DNA of 64,000 nucleotides from an uncultured Acidobacteriia bacterium (GTDB lineage Bacteria; Acidobacteriota; Terriglobia; Bryobacterales; Bryobacteraceae): contig CAIKAS010000011.1 in NCBI GenBank assembly GCA_903825445.1, positions 31,819 to 95,818 of the forward strand, read 5' to 3'. Of this stretch, positions 43,134-52,101 are shown in pieces. Every line of letters begins with the position of its first letter. Within the stretch, counting starts at the first letter, position 1. The notes beneath the pieces were generated by a model. The model saw only the letters and a program-made list of their open reading frames with translations, was not told the origin of the DNA and ran no database searches. The position numbers were made by a program, and so were the translations under genes.

Positions 43134-43965
43134 CGCAACCGTATTCGCACTAATAGCTGGGCTGTTCGGCCTGCTAATCGGCAGCTTTCTCAATGTGTGC
43201 ATCTACCGCTGGCCGCGCGATCTTTCAGTCGTGCGTCCGCGATCTGCATGCACCAATTGCAACCAGCTCATCGCCTGGTACGACAACATTCCGGTCCTGA
43301 GTTACCTGATTCTGCGCGGACGGTGCCGTGGCTGCGGCGAGCGAATTTCCTGGATGTACCCTACCGTGGAGTTGATCACAGGAATCTTCTTCGCATGGCT
43401 CGTAGCCACGGAGGGAGTGAATCTATCGGCCGCCAAAAACTGTCTGTTCGCTGCAATCATGATTGGACTTATTTTCAGCGACCTGGATACCTATCTGCTG
43501 CCCGATGAATTCACGATCGGAGGACTGATTGCCGGTCTGGCATTTTCCTTCTTCGTTCCGCTTCCCCCGACCGTTTTCGGACTGTTTGTCGAACTCAACG
43601 GCCTGCACGTCGGATATCGCGCGATTTCATTCGGTGAAGCCCTGGTGGGAGGATTCATTCCGGCAGGCGCTCTGTGGCTGCTCGGCTGGTGCTTTGAGAA
43701 GCTCAGAAAGAAAGAAGGGCTTGGCTTCGGAGACGTCAAGATGATCGCCATGATGGGGACGTTCCTGGGACTCACCGGAGTTGTGACAACGCTGCTCATC
43801 GGCTCAGTGATTGGCTCCATCGTGGGACTGGCTTATCTAAAGATTATGCGGAAGGATCCTGCCACCTACTACTTCCCTTTTGCCATGTTTTTGGGAGCTG
43901 CAGCGCTGCTTGTCGTAGCAACCCATGGCGGCATCACGAGTTGGTACGATCACCTGCTGCGATGA
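43126..43965 (+). CDS. pilD: Type IV prepilin peptidase (A24) / methyltransferase
   Basis: 279 residues from GTG, overlapping the glycosyltransferase by 8 nt. Zinc site Cys42-x-x-Cys45 ... Cys67-x-x-Cys70, catalytic aspartates in FSDLDTYLLPDE (~118) and GFGDVKM (~203), about eight membrane helices. It cleaves the leader of type IV prepilins or type II pseudopilins and N-methylates the new end. Both domains are complete. No pilin gene is nearby. Confidence 0.94.
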   Translation: MSDATVFALIAGLFGLLIGSFLNVCIYRWPRDLSVVRPRSACTNCNQLIAWYDNIPVLSYLILRGRCRGCGERISWMYPTVELITGIFFAWLVATEGVNLSAAKNCLFAAIMIGLIFSDLDTYLLPDEFTIGGLIAGLAFSFFVPLPPTVFGLFVELNGLHVGYRAISFGEALVGGFIPAGALWLLGWCFEKLRKKEGLGFGDVKMIAMMGTFLGLTGVVTTLLIGSVIGSIVGLAYLKIMRKDPATYYFPFAMFLGAAALLVVATHGGITSWYDHLLR

Positions 43966-44096
43966 TGGTTATGGTCCGCGCGAATTCCTGTGGCACCAGT
44001 ACCTAAACCTCTGTAATCTTATATAACGGATGACAACTCCCGCGTTGAAGCCGCGTACTTTGGATGGTCCCCGCCGCCGTCAGCGGTCTGGCACGC

Positions 44097-44696
44097 ATGC
44101 TCATTGAATTTGAACTATTGCAGCAGGCACAGCGTGGGGACGCCAGCGCGTTCAACCAGGTGGTGACCGCCTATCGGCGCAGGATTCTGGGCACCATTTC
44201 CCGGCTCATCGGCCGCCCCGAAGACGTGGAAGACGTCGCGCAGGAAGTGTTTCTGCGGCTCTATTTTTCGCTTGACCAACTGCGCACGCCCGAAGTCTTT
44301 GAACCCTGGCTATACCGCCTGACTGTTAACGCTTCCTATGACTACCTTCGTAAGAGCAAGCGCAAGCCGGAGTCGCGCATGTCTGATCTCTCCGAACAGC
44401 AGGTAATGATGGCGGATGCTGCCGCAGGTTCTCGGGCGCAAATCGAGGAAGGTGAACGCCGTCGAGTGCGGGACACCGTGCAGGGGCTGCTGGCATCCGT
44501 TTCGGAAGAGGACCGTATCCTATTGACTTTAAAAGAGGTAGAGGGCCTTTCACTAAAAGAACTGGAAAACATCTACCATGTAAACGAGAATTCGTTGAAA
44601 GTCCGGCTGTTTCGCGCCAGACAGCGTGTATTAAAAAATATGAAGGGCGTAACCATGAGGCGGGGAAAGATCGCCTCTTCAGATGACGTATTGTAA
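44097..44696 (+). CDS. ECF-type RNA polymerase sigma factor
   Basis: 199 residues from ATG 44097, which begins directly before region 2 (ELLQQAQRGDASAFNQVV); ATG 44064 is also possible. Region 2 VEDVAQEVFLRLYFSLDQLRTPEVFEPWLYRLTVNASYDYLRK and region 4 SVSEEDRILLTLKEVEGLSLKELENIYHVNENSLKVRLFRARQRV are complete. It is followed by a membrane protein and a Spy-like protein, a triad that suggests envelope-stress control. No own target promoter could be assigned. Confidence 0.93.
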   Translation: MLIEFELLQQAQRGDASAFNQVVTAYRRRILGTISRLIGRPEDVEDVAQEVFLRLYFSLDQLRTPEVFEPWLYRLTVNASYDYLRKSKRKPESRMSDLSEQQVMMADAAAGSRAQIEEGERRRVRDTVQGLLASVSEEDRILLTLKEVEGLSLKELENIYHVNENSLKVRLFRARQRVLKNMKGVTMRRGKIASSDDVL

Positions 44697-44735
44697 AAGA
44701 AAGTAAGACGGTACCGGGATCGACCCGCGATTCCG

Positions 44736-45098
44736 ATGGAGTTTGAAGAAATGGAAGACCGAAACTGGAGTGGAAACGAGACCGAGGCTGAAGGACTGGA
44801 TAGTCTGTTCCTCGCCTACCGGGAAGCCTGCCCTGATCCCGAGCCGTCAGTGAATTTCATGCCCGCGATGTGGGCGAAAATCGAAGCGCGCGAGGCATCG
44901 GGTAATATTTTCAATCACCTGGCGAAGGCGCTGGTAACAGCGGCGCTGGGAGCATCTGTGTTGATGGCTCTGTTGACCGCCTCATCCAGCCAGCCTGCTC
45001 CGCCTTTGGACGGATCCTACATTCAGGCTTTGGCCGCCGCTCACGTTTCAGAACTGGAACCGTTGCAGGTAGAACGAATTTCCGAACTGGAACAGTAG
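44736..45098 (+). CDS. Putative anti-sigma factor, single-pass membrane protein
   Basis: 120 residues. An acidic cytoplasmic N-terminus (~1-70, LDSLFLAYREACPDPEPSVNFMPAMWAKIEARE), one membrane helix (~66-85, ALVTAALGASVLMALLTA) and a short outer tail. It lacks the H-x3-C-x2-C zinc motif of ZAS anti-sigma factors. Position 39 bp after the ECF sigma gene suggests it binds that sigma factor; inferred from context only. Confidence 0.65.
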   Translation: MEFEEMEDRNWSGNETEAEGLDSLFLAYREACPDPEPSVNFMPAMWAKIEAREASGNIFNHLAKALVTAALGASVLMALLTASSSQPAPPLDGSYIQALAAAHVSELEPLQVERISELEQ

Positions 45099-45151
45099 CA
45101 GCTAGCACGGTATTCTAATGAGCAGTAAACTTAAAATCAATTAGGGCCAAC

Positions 45152-45595
45152 ATGCCACGTACTCGCCTGAGCGCCATTGTTTATCTGGTTCTGGTCTTCG
45201 CCAGCGGAATACTGGTCGGTGTCGCGTCCAATCGTTTGTATACAGTTAAGGCATCCGTCCCGACCAATTCTGCGCCGCGAACCATGGAGGAACTGCGCAA
45301 ACGGTACACGGGCGAAATGCGTCAGAGGGTTGGCGTCTCCGATGAGCAGGCAGCAGCCGTCGCGAAGATCCTGGACAATACAAAGAAGAAGTTTGACGAA
45401 TTACGCCGCGAAGAACGCCCGACCCGCGATCGGATTCAGCAGGAGCAGGTGGACGCCATCAGGGCGGTCTTAACGGACGCTCAGAAGCCCGCTTACGAAG
45501 CGTGGCGCACGGAAAGGCAGAAAGAGCAGCAGGCTCTGAAGCAGAGCCGGAAGGCCGCTGTTAGCGCTGCTACGGGCGCTACTAGTCCTCAGTAG
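45152..45595 (+). CDS. Spy/CnrX-like membrane-anchored periplasmic protein
   Basis: 147 residues. One N-terminal membrane helix (~8-28) followed by a long charged helical domain: TMEELRKRYTGEMRQRVGVSDEQAAAVAKILDNTKKKFDELRREERPTRDRIQQEQVDAIRAVLTDAQKPAYEAWRTERQKEQ. The LTDAQ and hairpin-helix pattern resembles the Spy/CpxP/CnrX group of periplasmic stress sensors and chaperones. Third gene of the ECF sigma unit; likely the sensor arm (inference). A strong terminator follows. Confidence 0.68.
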   Translation: MPRTRLSAIVYLVLVFASGILVGVASNRLYTVKASVPTNSAPRTMEELRKRYTGEMRQRVGVSDEQAAAVAKILDNTKKKFDELRREERPTRDRIQQEQVDAIRAVLTDAQKPAYEAWRTERQKEQQALKQSRKAAVSAATGATSPQ

Positions 45596-45613
45596 AGCGG
45601 CACGAACAAACAA

Positions 45614-45655
45614 ACAGGGCGGCTAACCCGTAAAGGGAGCCGCCCTGTTTTTGTT
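45614..45655. terminator. Bidirectional terminator between Spy-like gene and rpmE
   Basis: ACAGGGCGGCT/AGCCGCCCTGT (45614-45624, 45638-45648), 13-nt loop, T-rich on the plus strand (TTTTTGTTTT). On the minus strand GTTTG follows, so it can also end rpmE transcription. Confidence 0.88.
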
Positions 45656-45667
45656 TTCAACGCAGTA

Positions 45668-45904
45668 CTATTTCGCGGCCAGACCAGCGGCCTTTTCGGC
45701 GCGCTGTTTCTGATACTTTCTCTCGAACTTATCCACGCGACCCGCAGTATCGATTAGCTTCTGCTTGCCCGTAAAGAACGGGTGACAGCTGGAGCAGATT
45801 TCGACGCGGATGTCGGTCTTATTGGTGGTTCGTGTACGGAACGTATGTCCGCAGGCGCAGACCACGTTCACCTCATTGTAGGCAGGGTGAATTCCAGCTT
45901 TCAT
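45668..45904 (-). CDS. rpmE: 50S ribosomal protein L31
   Basis: 78 residues. [27 protein letters not shown]...[30 protein letters not shown] is L31 with the four zinc-ligand Cys (16, 18, 37, 40), the zinc-containing (C+) type. It sits at the intersubunit bridge of the 50S particle. The C-terminal tail is Lys/Ala-rich as usual. Confidence 0.96.
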   Translation of the reverse strand: MKAGIHPAYNEVNVVCACGHTFRTRTTNKTDIRVEICSSCHPFFTGKQKLIDTAGRVDKFERKYQKQRAEKAAGLAAK

Positions 45905-46345
45905 TGCATGACCTCTTTTAGGCTTGACCCGTTTTGGCTTCGGAAGTCTCGATTCAGGGAACTTAAAGATCCGGGAACTTCTCGGGAAACTTCATCTTAA
46001 CACAGGGCCGGGAACCCGCGAACGGCGCACCAAAATCACAAGCCCCCGCGCGCCATCACTGGCGGGCGGGGGCTCGATAGCCTTTTCAACTGGAGGCAGT
46101 TACAGCGTCCGCGACGAAGCAACCGGTCCACAGGAAGATGGTCCCGTCACTGACAACGGAACCTGCAGGTTTGACAACGGTCGATTCAGCATTCGGCCAC
46201 CTCACGCGGTCTACTACAGGAACTCATTTTCTCTGGACCACCTCCTTCTTCAGTGATACCTCCAAATTACGCCCGTCCGCACGAGTTGTCAATAACAAAA
46301 CGCACAAAAAATGTTTTGGCGACATCTGTATTTCCAGAGTGACAA
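45905..46345. other. 441-bp intergenic region with hairpin and GGGAACTT repeats
   Basis: No gene was found. GGGAACTT occurs at 45958-45965 and 45973-45980 and as GGGAAACTT at 45984-45992, all ~15 bp or less apart, upstream of rpmE. AGCCCCCGC...GCGGGGGCT (46041-46074) is a long GC-rich hairpin with an inner CGCCA/TGGCG stem and no T tract. It could be a processed mRNA leader structure, part of a small RNA, or a repetitive palindrome. Confidence 0.35.
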
Positions 46346-47242
46346 TCAGTTCGCGGTTGGGAGCTTTTCTGCGTGGTCTACCACCACAATTTCTCCGAGT
46401 CCTTTGGTGGAATTCAGCCGCAGACCAAGTTGGTCTTGCACTGCACGGAGGAGCGTCGGTCCGGATCCGCCATCCGGCAACGTGGCGCCCTGCTCCTGAA
46501 TCCTGGCTTTGGCGTCTTCACTGAGTGAGAAATCTAAATCGACTACCCATTTCAGATCGACATCGTACCTGTCTTTGAGCCCCGTGGCATCAACCACCGG
46601 ACGGCTCACATTCGGTTGCTCCGCCAGAGTCTTTGCGATGTCTCCGGTGGAAACATTGAAAGCGGTCCAATGATAACGACCGGCGAGCCCTGCCAGACCG
46701 CCCCGACCGGCGTCAAACACGGGAAAGCCACCCTTGTCCAGGTGCTGCCAGTTGCCTGACGGCGGTATCCACCAGGGATCATCTGGCTGTGGCTGAGTGT
46801 TCGAAGACGATTGCTTCAACTTCGGGCCGCCGGCACCGACCGTCAATTCGTATATGGCCATTTCCTTTCGCTGGTAATGAAATACCAGCTTGAAACGCTC
46901 CCGCAGCAGATTTTGCAACATCTGATCGAACTGATCTTTCGTGGCGCCTTCCGGAACCCTGACTGCGAAATCAAACCTTGCCAGACAACAGGGATCATGC
47001 GTCGAAAACTGGAAGCTCTGGAAGCCAAATGCCCTCGAAATCACCAGAGCTAGTGGCATGCTCGAACAACGCCATAGCCCTGGGCGATCTGTGCCGGGTC
47101 CGCCGCTGCATGACAGGCCCGATTCGGGACTTGACGGCTTCACTGACGCGGCGTCGAAGGTCTGAGCATGGATTGCGACAGCGCACAACACCCACAAGAC
47201 GTGCGAACTTGCCATCAACTGTCCATAGTTCTTAATTCGCAT
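46346..47242 (-). CDS. TIGR03435 family exported protein
   Basis: 298 residues, signal peptide ~1-27. FDAASVKPS...CSSMPLALVISRAFGF...RFDFAVRVPEGATKDQFDQMLQNLLRERFKLVFHYQRKEMAIYELTVGAGGPKL...RPVVDATGLKDRYDVDLKW...LGLRLNSTKGLGEIVVVDHAEKLPTAN is the complete family pattern. It is the last gene of a five-gene operon and overlaps the upstream membrane-protein gene by 11 nt. Function unknown; second member in the window. Confidence 0.92.
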   Translation of the reverse strand: MRIKNYGQLMASSHVLWVLCAVAIHAQTFDAASVKPSSPESGLSCSGGPGTDRPGLWRCSSMPLALVISRAFGFQSFQFSTHDPCCLARFDFAVRVPEGATKDQFDQMLQNLLRERFKLVFHYQRKEMAIYELTVGAGGPKLKQSSSNTQPQPDDPWWIPPSGNWQHLDKGGFPVFDAGRGGLAGLAGRYHWTAFNVSTGDIAKTLAEQPNVSRPVVDATGLKDRYDVDLKWVVDLDFSLSEDAKARIQEQGATLPDGGSGPTLLRAVQDQLGLRLNSTKGLGEIVVVDHAEKLPTAN

Positions 47243-47945
47243 GGGTCAACCCGCGGAATCCTCGTCGTCCGGGCGCGAGCGCGGTCAACGCCCCGGCCAC
47301 TACGGTGGAAGCAAAGACGAACCATGCAAGCCAGGGCCACTGGAGCCCACCGAGGGAATAACTTGCGCGCGGGCTTTCCACCTCCATCCAAATCAACGGA
47401 CGCGCAAAAGGCATCACAGCGCCCGCACCGATAGCCCCGATCACTTCACCGTCTCCCGGAATTTCCACGCGCAGATCTCCCTGCACAGGCGACTCGGCGC
47501 GTATCCTCCAGCTGATTTGACGGTCTGCAAAATTGCGCACCGGCGATGTTTCAACCACGATTCCGGGCGGGGCGGCGATCATGGCGTTTGCATCGCTTTC
47601 ACGCAGATCGCGGCCCAGGTGAGTTGTTACCAGGACGCTTTGACCTGGCGCCAGGGGGTCCCGACCGTAAATCGCATCGAGCGGCAAATACAACAGAGCA
47701 AATAGCAACGTCACGATCAACACCGGCTTGGCGATTATCGCGAGGAAGCTGCCATTATCGGCAATCAAAGCTTTCTGTGCCCGCCAAACCAACGCGGGCT
47801 CATCGGAATAAAGACGTATCTCAAGCAACCGTGCGTAAAGACATTTCCCGGTTCTTCGCAGCGCTGCCTGGTTCGTGAAACGGCGGAATACCCACCATGT
47901 GAGCAATCCCCACACAATGCTGGCTACCGCAAGACTGGCGCCCAT
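47232..47945 (-). CDS. Membrane protein of unknown function
   Basis: 237 residues from ATG 47945, which overlaps the stop of the ribbon-helix-helix gene (TGATG); GTG 47948 is an alternative. Three likely membrane helices (~5-22, ~72-92, ~208-228) with an extracytoplasmic domain of ~110 residues between the last two (PAPGQSVLVTTHLGRDL... SWRIRAESPVQGDLRVEIPGDGEVIG), beta-rich. Not recognised. Tight overlaps on both sides tie it to the phosphatase operon. Confidence 0.7.
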   Translation of the reverse strand: MGASLAVASIVWGLLTWWVFRRFTNQAALRRTGKCLYARLLEIRLYSDEPALVWRAQKALIADNGSFLAIIAKPVLIVTLLFALLYLPLDAIYGRDPLAPGQSVLVTTHLGRDLRESDANAMIAAPPGIVVETSPVRNFADRQISWRIRAESPVQGDLRVEIPGDGEVIGAIGAGAVMPFARPLIWMEVESPRASYSLGGLQWPWLAWFVFASTVVAGALTALAPGRRGFRGLTHAN

Positions 47946-48142
47946 CACTCCAGATATCCCAGTCCGCGCAGCTGACGCTCCACTTCTTTGGCGCCTTCCG
48001 GCGATTCAGCGTTCTCCGGTCGCGCTAGTTCCTGTTCAATCAGATGCTCTACAAATTCCTCCGGCGAACTGTAGCCAGCCGCGGAGGCATGTTCTTCCAC
48101 GCGCTTCATGAGATCGGAATTGAGCTTCAGGGTTTTCGTCAT
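47945..48142 (-). CDS. Ribbon-helix-helix-like small protein
   Basis: 65 residues. KTLKLNSDLMKRVEEHASAAGYSSPEEFVEHLIEQEL is a strand-helix-helix pattern of CopG/Arc-like DNA-binding proteins. The C-terminal half (PENAESPEGAKEVERQLRGLGYLE) is charged and helical. It starts 4 nt after the phosphatase stop and overlaps the membrane gene. It may autoregulate the operon or be an antitoxin-like fold; no toxin is adjacent. Confidence 0.75.
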   Translation of the reverse strand: MTKTLKLNSDLMKRVEEHASAAGYSSPEEFVEHLIEQELARPENAESPEGAKEVERQLRGLGYLE

Positions 48143-48146
48143 TTTC

Positions 48147-50015
48147 CTAGTAAACCGGCCTGCCTGTCATCGCTGTGTCTGGCGACAGACCGAACTCCTT
48201 CAATAGCGTGACCGTGATGTCTTTGATCTGCGGATCGGCAATGCGTGGACGCTTCGAGCCCAGCAATACGCCAGGAACGGCCACTGCCGAAATGCAGTGA
48301 TCGGCGATCCATGCATCGGTGTTGTCGTGAATCAGATCCGCCGGAATCGCGCCCAAGCCTGTCTCCCATGATGCGCGATAACCAGGCGCGTATCCCACAA
48401 TCAGATCCGGCGCGAAACGACTGACCGACTTGCCGACAACAGTGACGTCATCCACTACCGTTCGGCCGGTGTCCGGATCGCGAAACGCCTCCAGACGCCG
48501 AGCCAGCTCAGCTACAAGCGCATCGTGCTCCGCGCCGGCGAGCACGATTCCGTTCCGTTCCCTGCCTGCCAGGTTAATGTAAAGGGCATTCAATCCCATC
48601 GCATACGCCTTCGTTCTTTTCCAGTCTATACTCGCGAGCGTGGCTTCCCCCGCCCCTCCCAGCGCAAGAAAACCTTCCTGTTGAAGCCATGTGTTGAGGT
48701 TCACCGCACGGTCGAACGCGGCGAAACCGTGATCCGACATAACGATCACCGAGGCGTCATGCGCACGGTCCAGCACGGTGCCGATGTCCCGATCCACTTT
48801 CTGATACGTCTTCAGCAGTTGGTCATCGTGCTTGCCCCAAAGAACGTGCGAGTCCTGATCGATCTCGGAAAAATAGAAGAAGAGGAAGCCGCCGTGGAAG
48901 TGATCGAGCGAATCGCGAAGCAGCGCGGTGTGTTCTTCCCCGACCAATCGGCTTTGTTGCAGATACTCGGGCAGATCGAACACTCCCTGGCGCAGTGCGG
49001 CGGTGTCTTCCTCTATGCCCTGCGTGTAATACGACCCCGCACGCTCGGCCAGTTCGCGTCCAAAACTTGCGGGCGCGGCGACGGGCAAGGCCGGATCTGA
49101 AGGATCGATATTGAGTGGCGACCGGTAGATCCTGATGCCCGGACTCAATTGCTGCACATACAAACGGAACATGCCTGAGGCGCCCGCAAGATCACCCATC
49201 AGCGGGAAGAGCACGTGAATCCATGGCGACCATTCGCCCTGCTTCAGAATGAAATGCTGCTCTCCGATTTGAAAGCGCGCGGCGATCGCCGCTTCGTCAA
49301 CATCGGCCAGCAGAGCTAACTCTGTTTGCCGATGATCGCGCCGCAAGGTATCGGGCGGACCTTCCACGGGCAGCGTCACACGGTGATTACTGGCCATCAC
49401 TTTTAGGATGCGACCGCCAGAAACGTCCCGCTCTGTTTCGGAGGGGTCGTCCGTATAGAAAGTGAACGTGCCGAAAGTGCCTTCAAGGTCCGGTGTACCC
49501 ATGCCCGCGATGGCGAAGCCGGCGTGCTCGACGGGCGGGTAGTTTGTCGGCATGCGCACAACGTTTACAGGAATTCCGGCGTCCGAAAGCACTTGCCAGA
49601 ACGTGCGGCCAGCACGGACAGACCGGACTCGCGCGGAAGAGAGCGGCAAAAGCCAGGGGCCGATGGAAAGTGTGTGGGCAGGTCCGATCACTTCCGCCAT
49701 GGACGAGATTGGCTCCAGCGTGCCAGGTTCGCGATGTACGAAATCGAAAACGCCGTGCTCGGTCGGATCGGTCCCGGTAATAAAGGTCGACCAGGCAACA
49801 GGGCTCTGCGGCGGCGAGGTGGTGGCGAGGCGCGATAAGCCGCCCTGATCGCGCAGCCGCCGCAGATTCGGCAGATCGTCCCAATGGGTTTCGACGAAGT
49901 GCGGGTCCATCCCGTCTACGCCTAGCACGATAACCGATTTAGTGTTGGCAGGATGGCTGCAGCTGACGAGAAGGCAGACTGCGAAACAGAGTCCAACTCC
50001 GCCGGGTGTTGTCAT
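48147..50015 (-). CDS. Alkaline-phosphatase-superfamily lipoprotein (type I phosphodiesterase-like)
   Basis: 622 residues from ATG 50015, which overlaps the upstream stop (ATGA); an upstream start at 50048 would lie inside the previous gene. Residues ~1-20 are a lipoprotein signal (FAVCLLVSC). VIVLGVDGMDPHF (metal Asp), SPVAWSTFITG (Thr/Ser nucleophile region) and VIVMSDHGFAAF (metal Asp-His) are the superfamily metal sites. It hydrolyses a phosphate or sulfate ester or transfers such a group; substrate unknown. Clearly paralogous to the next gene upstream: RAVNLNTWLQQEGFLALGG versus RAVNLNSWLHRNGYLAVSG. Confidence 0.85.
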   Translation of the reverse strand: MTTPGGVGLCFAVCLLVSCSHPANTKSVIVLGVDGMDPHFVETHWDDLPNLRRLRDQGGLSRLATTSPPQSPVAWSTFITGTDPTEHGVFDFVHREPGTLEPISSMAEVIGPAHTLSIGPWLLPLSSARVRSVRAGRTFWQVLSDAGIPVNVVRMPTNYPPVEHAGFAIAGMGTPDLEGTFGTFTFYTDDPSETERDVSGGRILKVMASNHRVTLPVEGPPDTLRRDHRQTELALLADVDEAAIAARFQIGEQHFILKQGEWSPWIHVLFPLMGDLAGASGMFRLYVQQLSPGIRIYRSPLNIDPSDPALPVAAPASFGRELAERAGSYYTQGIEEDTAALRQGVFDLPEYLQQSRLVGEEHTALLRDSLDHFHGGFLFFYFSEIDQDSHVLWGKHDDQLLKTYQKVDRDIGTVLDRAHDASVIVMSDHGFAAFDRAVNLNTWLQQEGFLALGGAGEATLASIDWKRTKAYAMGLNALYINLAGRERNGIVLAGAEHDALVAELARRLEAFRDPDTGRTVVDDVTVVGKSVSRFAPDLIVGYAPGYRASWETGLGAIPADLIHDNTDAWIADHCISAVAVPGVLLGSKRPRIADPQIKDITVTLLKEFGLSPDTAMTGRPVY

Positions 50016-52042
50016 AACGAATCGAATACCGACTTGCCGTCCATCCATGCCGGCGCGCTGATGCCAAACAGATCCAACGCAGTCGGCGCCATGTCTTCAA
50101 TGCCTGGATCTTTGCTATCGATCTTTCGGCTGCAAAACAGTACACCTGGCACGAGCGCTGGATCGACGCAATGATCGCCGCTCCAGGCTTTCGGATTATC
50201 TTCCATCACAAGGCGCGTCACCTTGCCGACGGCAGCATCCCACGATGTCCGGTAGCCTTCGTTGTAACCAATGATCAGGTCCGGCGCGGCGCCAAGATAT
50301 GGTCCCTTATACAGACCACTCGTCGCGTAAGCCTGCCGTATGGCCACATCGTCGCAGTCGTCATCACGCAGCCCTGACAGCTTTTCGATTAATTCGTTCT
50401 TCAGAGATTCCGCTTCTTTGCCTGGCGCAACGATACCGCACGATTCCCTGCCCTTCAAATTCAGATACAGCCCGCTGAGACCCAGGCAATACGCCCGCGT
50501 ACGACTCCAGTCGACTCCCTGAAAATACTTACCACTTTCAACAGCGTCGCCAGATACTGCCAAATAACCATTCCGATGTAGCCAGGAGTTCAGATTGACG
50601 GCGCGCCGAAATGCGCAGAAGCCGTGATCGGAAAGCGCGAACAATAGAGTACCGTCGTCCAGGCTCTCCATCGCTTTGCCAAGCAAACGATCCATACGCA
50701 CGTACAAATCCTCGATTACGCCAGCCCAGCGCGGATCGCCATGGCCATCGAGATGGCGGAAAAACATGTGCTGCACGCGGTCGCTGGTATCGAAGACGCA
50801 CGCCACCACTCCGTGATTTGTATGCGCCAGCGCGTTGTCGAACATCGCCTCACGCTCGTCCATAATGCTGTAAGCCTGCGTGAGAAACTCCGTCTCATCA
50901 ATGGCGCCCTCATTAAGCGCCCACGTATCCTCGGCCATGCCAACGGTGGCAAACGAACCCAATAGTTTCGCAAGATACGCCGAATAATAAGCTGGATGAC
51001 TGATGGGCAGCGCCGGCGATTCGGGATCGATCTGGATCGGCGTGGCGTACAAAGAGACGTCCGGGGATGTCTCCGTTAGAAGAAAACGGGCCATTCCACG
51101 AATGCGCACGCCGGGCAACGCCTCGAACGCTAGTCGAATCCACGGCGAATACTCACCCTTTTGCAGCCGATGCGATTCGCTGGCAATTTCCAGCACCGCG
51201 GAGTTGCCATCAGGTTGCACCGCAAGACGGAATGGCAGCGCCAGAACTCCCGCGCCTTCCATGAGATCGTTATCAGGGCCCTCGAGCGAGCCTTCCAGAC
51301 TCTGGCCTACCGCTCGCAGCGCACAGCGGCAACCGCCTTCGGTCTCAGGCCGTTCCGTGCGAGTACTGAAGAGCGTGAAACTACCCTGCGTGCCACGTAG
51401 GTCGGGCGTGCACATCGCCGAGAGCAAACGGCCGTTGAAATCTTCCGGCGGAAATGTGATCGGCACCCGCAAAATAGTGCTGCCGACCGAGTGTTCGCCG
51501 AGAATCTTCCAGAACGATTCGCTCTTTCGCCGCATCTCGACGGTCGGACGAGAGAGCGGCAGGCGCAGGCGTCCGATCCGTAGAATTCTGCCCGCCGGGC
51601 GCACTTTTGAAGACGCAAGTTCAGGGATATACGTCTTCAGACTGCGATTCAGAAAATCAAAAATGTTGTGCTTCGCGGGGCTGACACCGGTGGCGAAGGT
51701 TGACCATGCCACAGGCGAAAGCGCGGGGAAAGTGGTCCGCAGACGATGAAAGGAACCCTGGGCTTTCAGGCGGCTGAAATTCGGCAGCTTGCCCTCAGCC
51801 ATATAGCGTTCAGTCAGCCGCGGATCGAGTCCGTCGAGGCCGAGAAAAATAATGCGGCGGACCTTCTCCTTGCGGCGGCTGAGTTTTCGCCGGATTGCCG
51901 CGCGCGCCGTGCGAAACGGCCAAAGCACCAGTGAAGCCGCTGTCAACAGGAATGACGCGGCAAGACTCAGGAACGAGCCGAGAAAGGCAAAACCCGCGCC
52001 CGGCCCGATGTAAGCGAACACAGGCGTCATTTCGATCACCAT
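50012..52042 (-). CDS. Membrane-anchored alkaline-phosphatase-superfamily enzyme
   Basis: 676 residues. The N-terminus has two hydrophobic segments (~8-45, YIGPGAGFAFLGSFLSLAASFLLTAASLVLWPF) and a basic stop (RKLSRRKEK). Metal motifs IIFLGLDGLDPRL, SPVAWSTFATG and LFALSDHGFCAF are as in the paralogue downstream. Likely type I phosphodiesterase/nucleotide-pyrophosphatase-like, acting at the membrane surface. First gene of the operon; divergent from the sulfatase-like gene across 59 bp. The paired paralogues suggest a tandem duplication followed by change of anchoring (membrane helix versus lipid). Confidence 0.85.
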   Translation of the reverse strand: MVIEMTPVFAYIGPGAGFAFLGSFLSLAASFLLTAASLVLWPFRTARAAIRRKLSRRKEKVRRIIFLGLDGLDPRLTERYMAEGKLPNFSRLKAQGSFHRLRTTFPALSPVAWSTFATGVSPAKHNIFDFLNRSLKTYIPELASSKVRPAGRILRIGRLRLPLSRPTVEMRRKSESFWKILGEHSVGSTILRVPITFPPEDFNGRLLSAMCTPDLRGTQGSFTLFSTRTERPETEGGCRCALRAVGQSLEGSLEGPDNDLMEGAGVLALPFRLAVQPDGNSAVLEIASESHRLQKGEYSPWIRLAFEALPGVRIRGMARFLLTETSPDVSLYATPIQIDPESPALPISHPAYYSAYLAKLLGSFATVGMAEDTWALNEGAIDETEFLTQAYSIMDEREAMFDNALAHTNHGVVACVFDTSDRVQHMFFRHLDGHGDPRWAGVIEDLYVRMDRLLGKAMESLDDGTLLFALSDHGFCAFRRAVNLNSWLHRNGYLAVSGDAVESGKYFQGVDWSRTRAYCLGLSGLYLNLKGRESCGIVAPGKEAESLKNELIEKLSGLRDDDCDDVAIRQAYATSGLYKGPYLGAAPDLIIGYNEGYRTSWDAAVGKVTRLVMEDNPKAWSGDHCVDPALVPGVLFCSRKIDSKDPGIEDMAPTALDLFGISAPAWMDGKSVFDSL

Positions 52043-52101
52043 GTTAGCGCGGAGTGGCTGAGTGTTGATACTCGAAGTAGAATCAGGACAGACTACATAA
52101 A

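Noticed and set aside
45958..46010. Sigma-E-type promoter reading to the right from the GGGAACTT repeats
   Set aside because: A possible TCTTAA -10 exists, but no plus-strand gene follows; left only as a low-interest observation.
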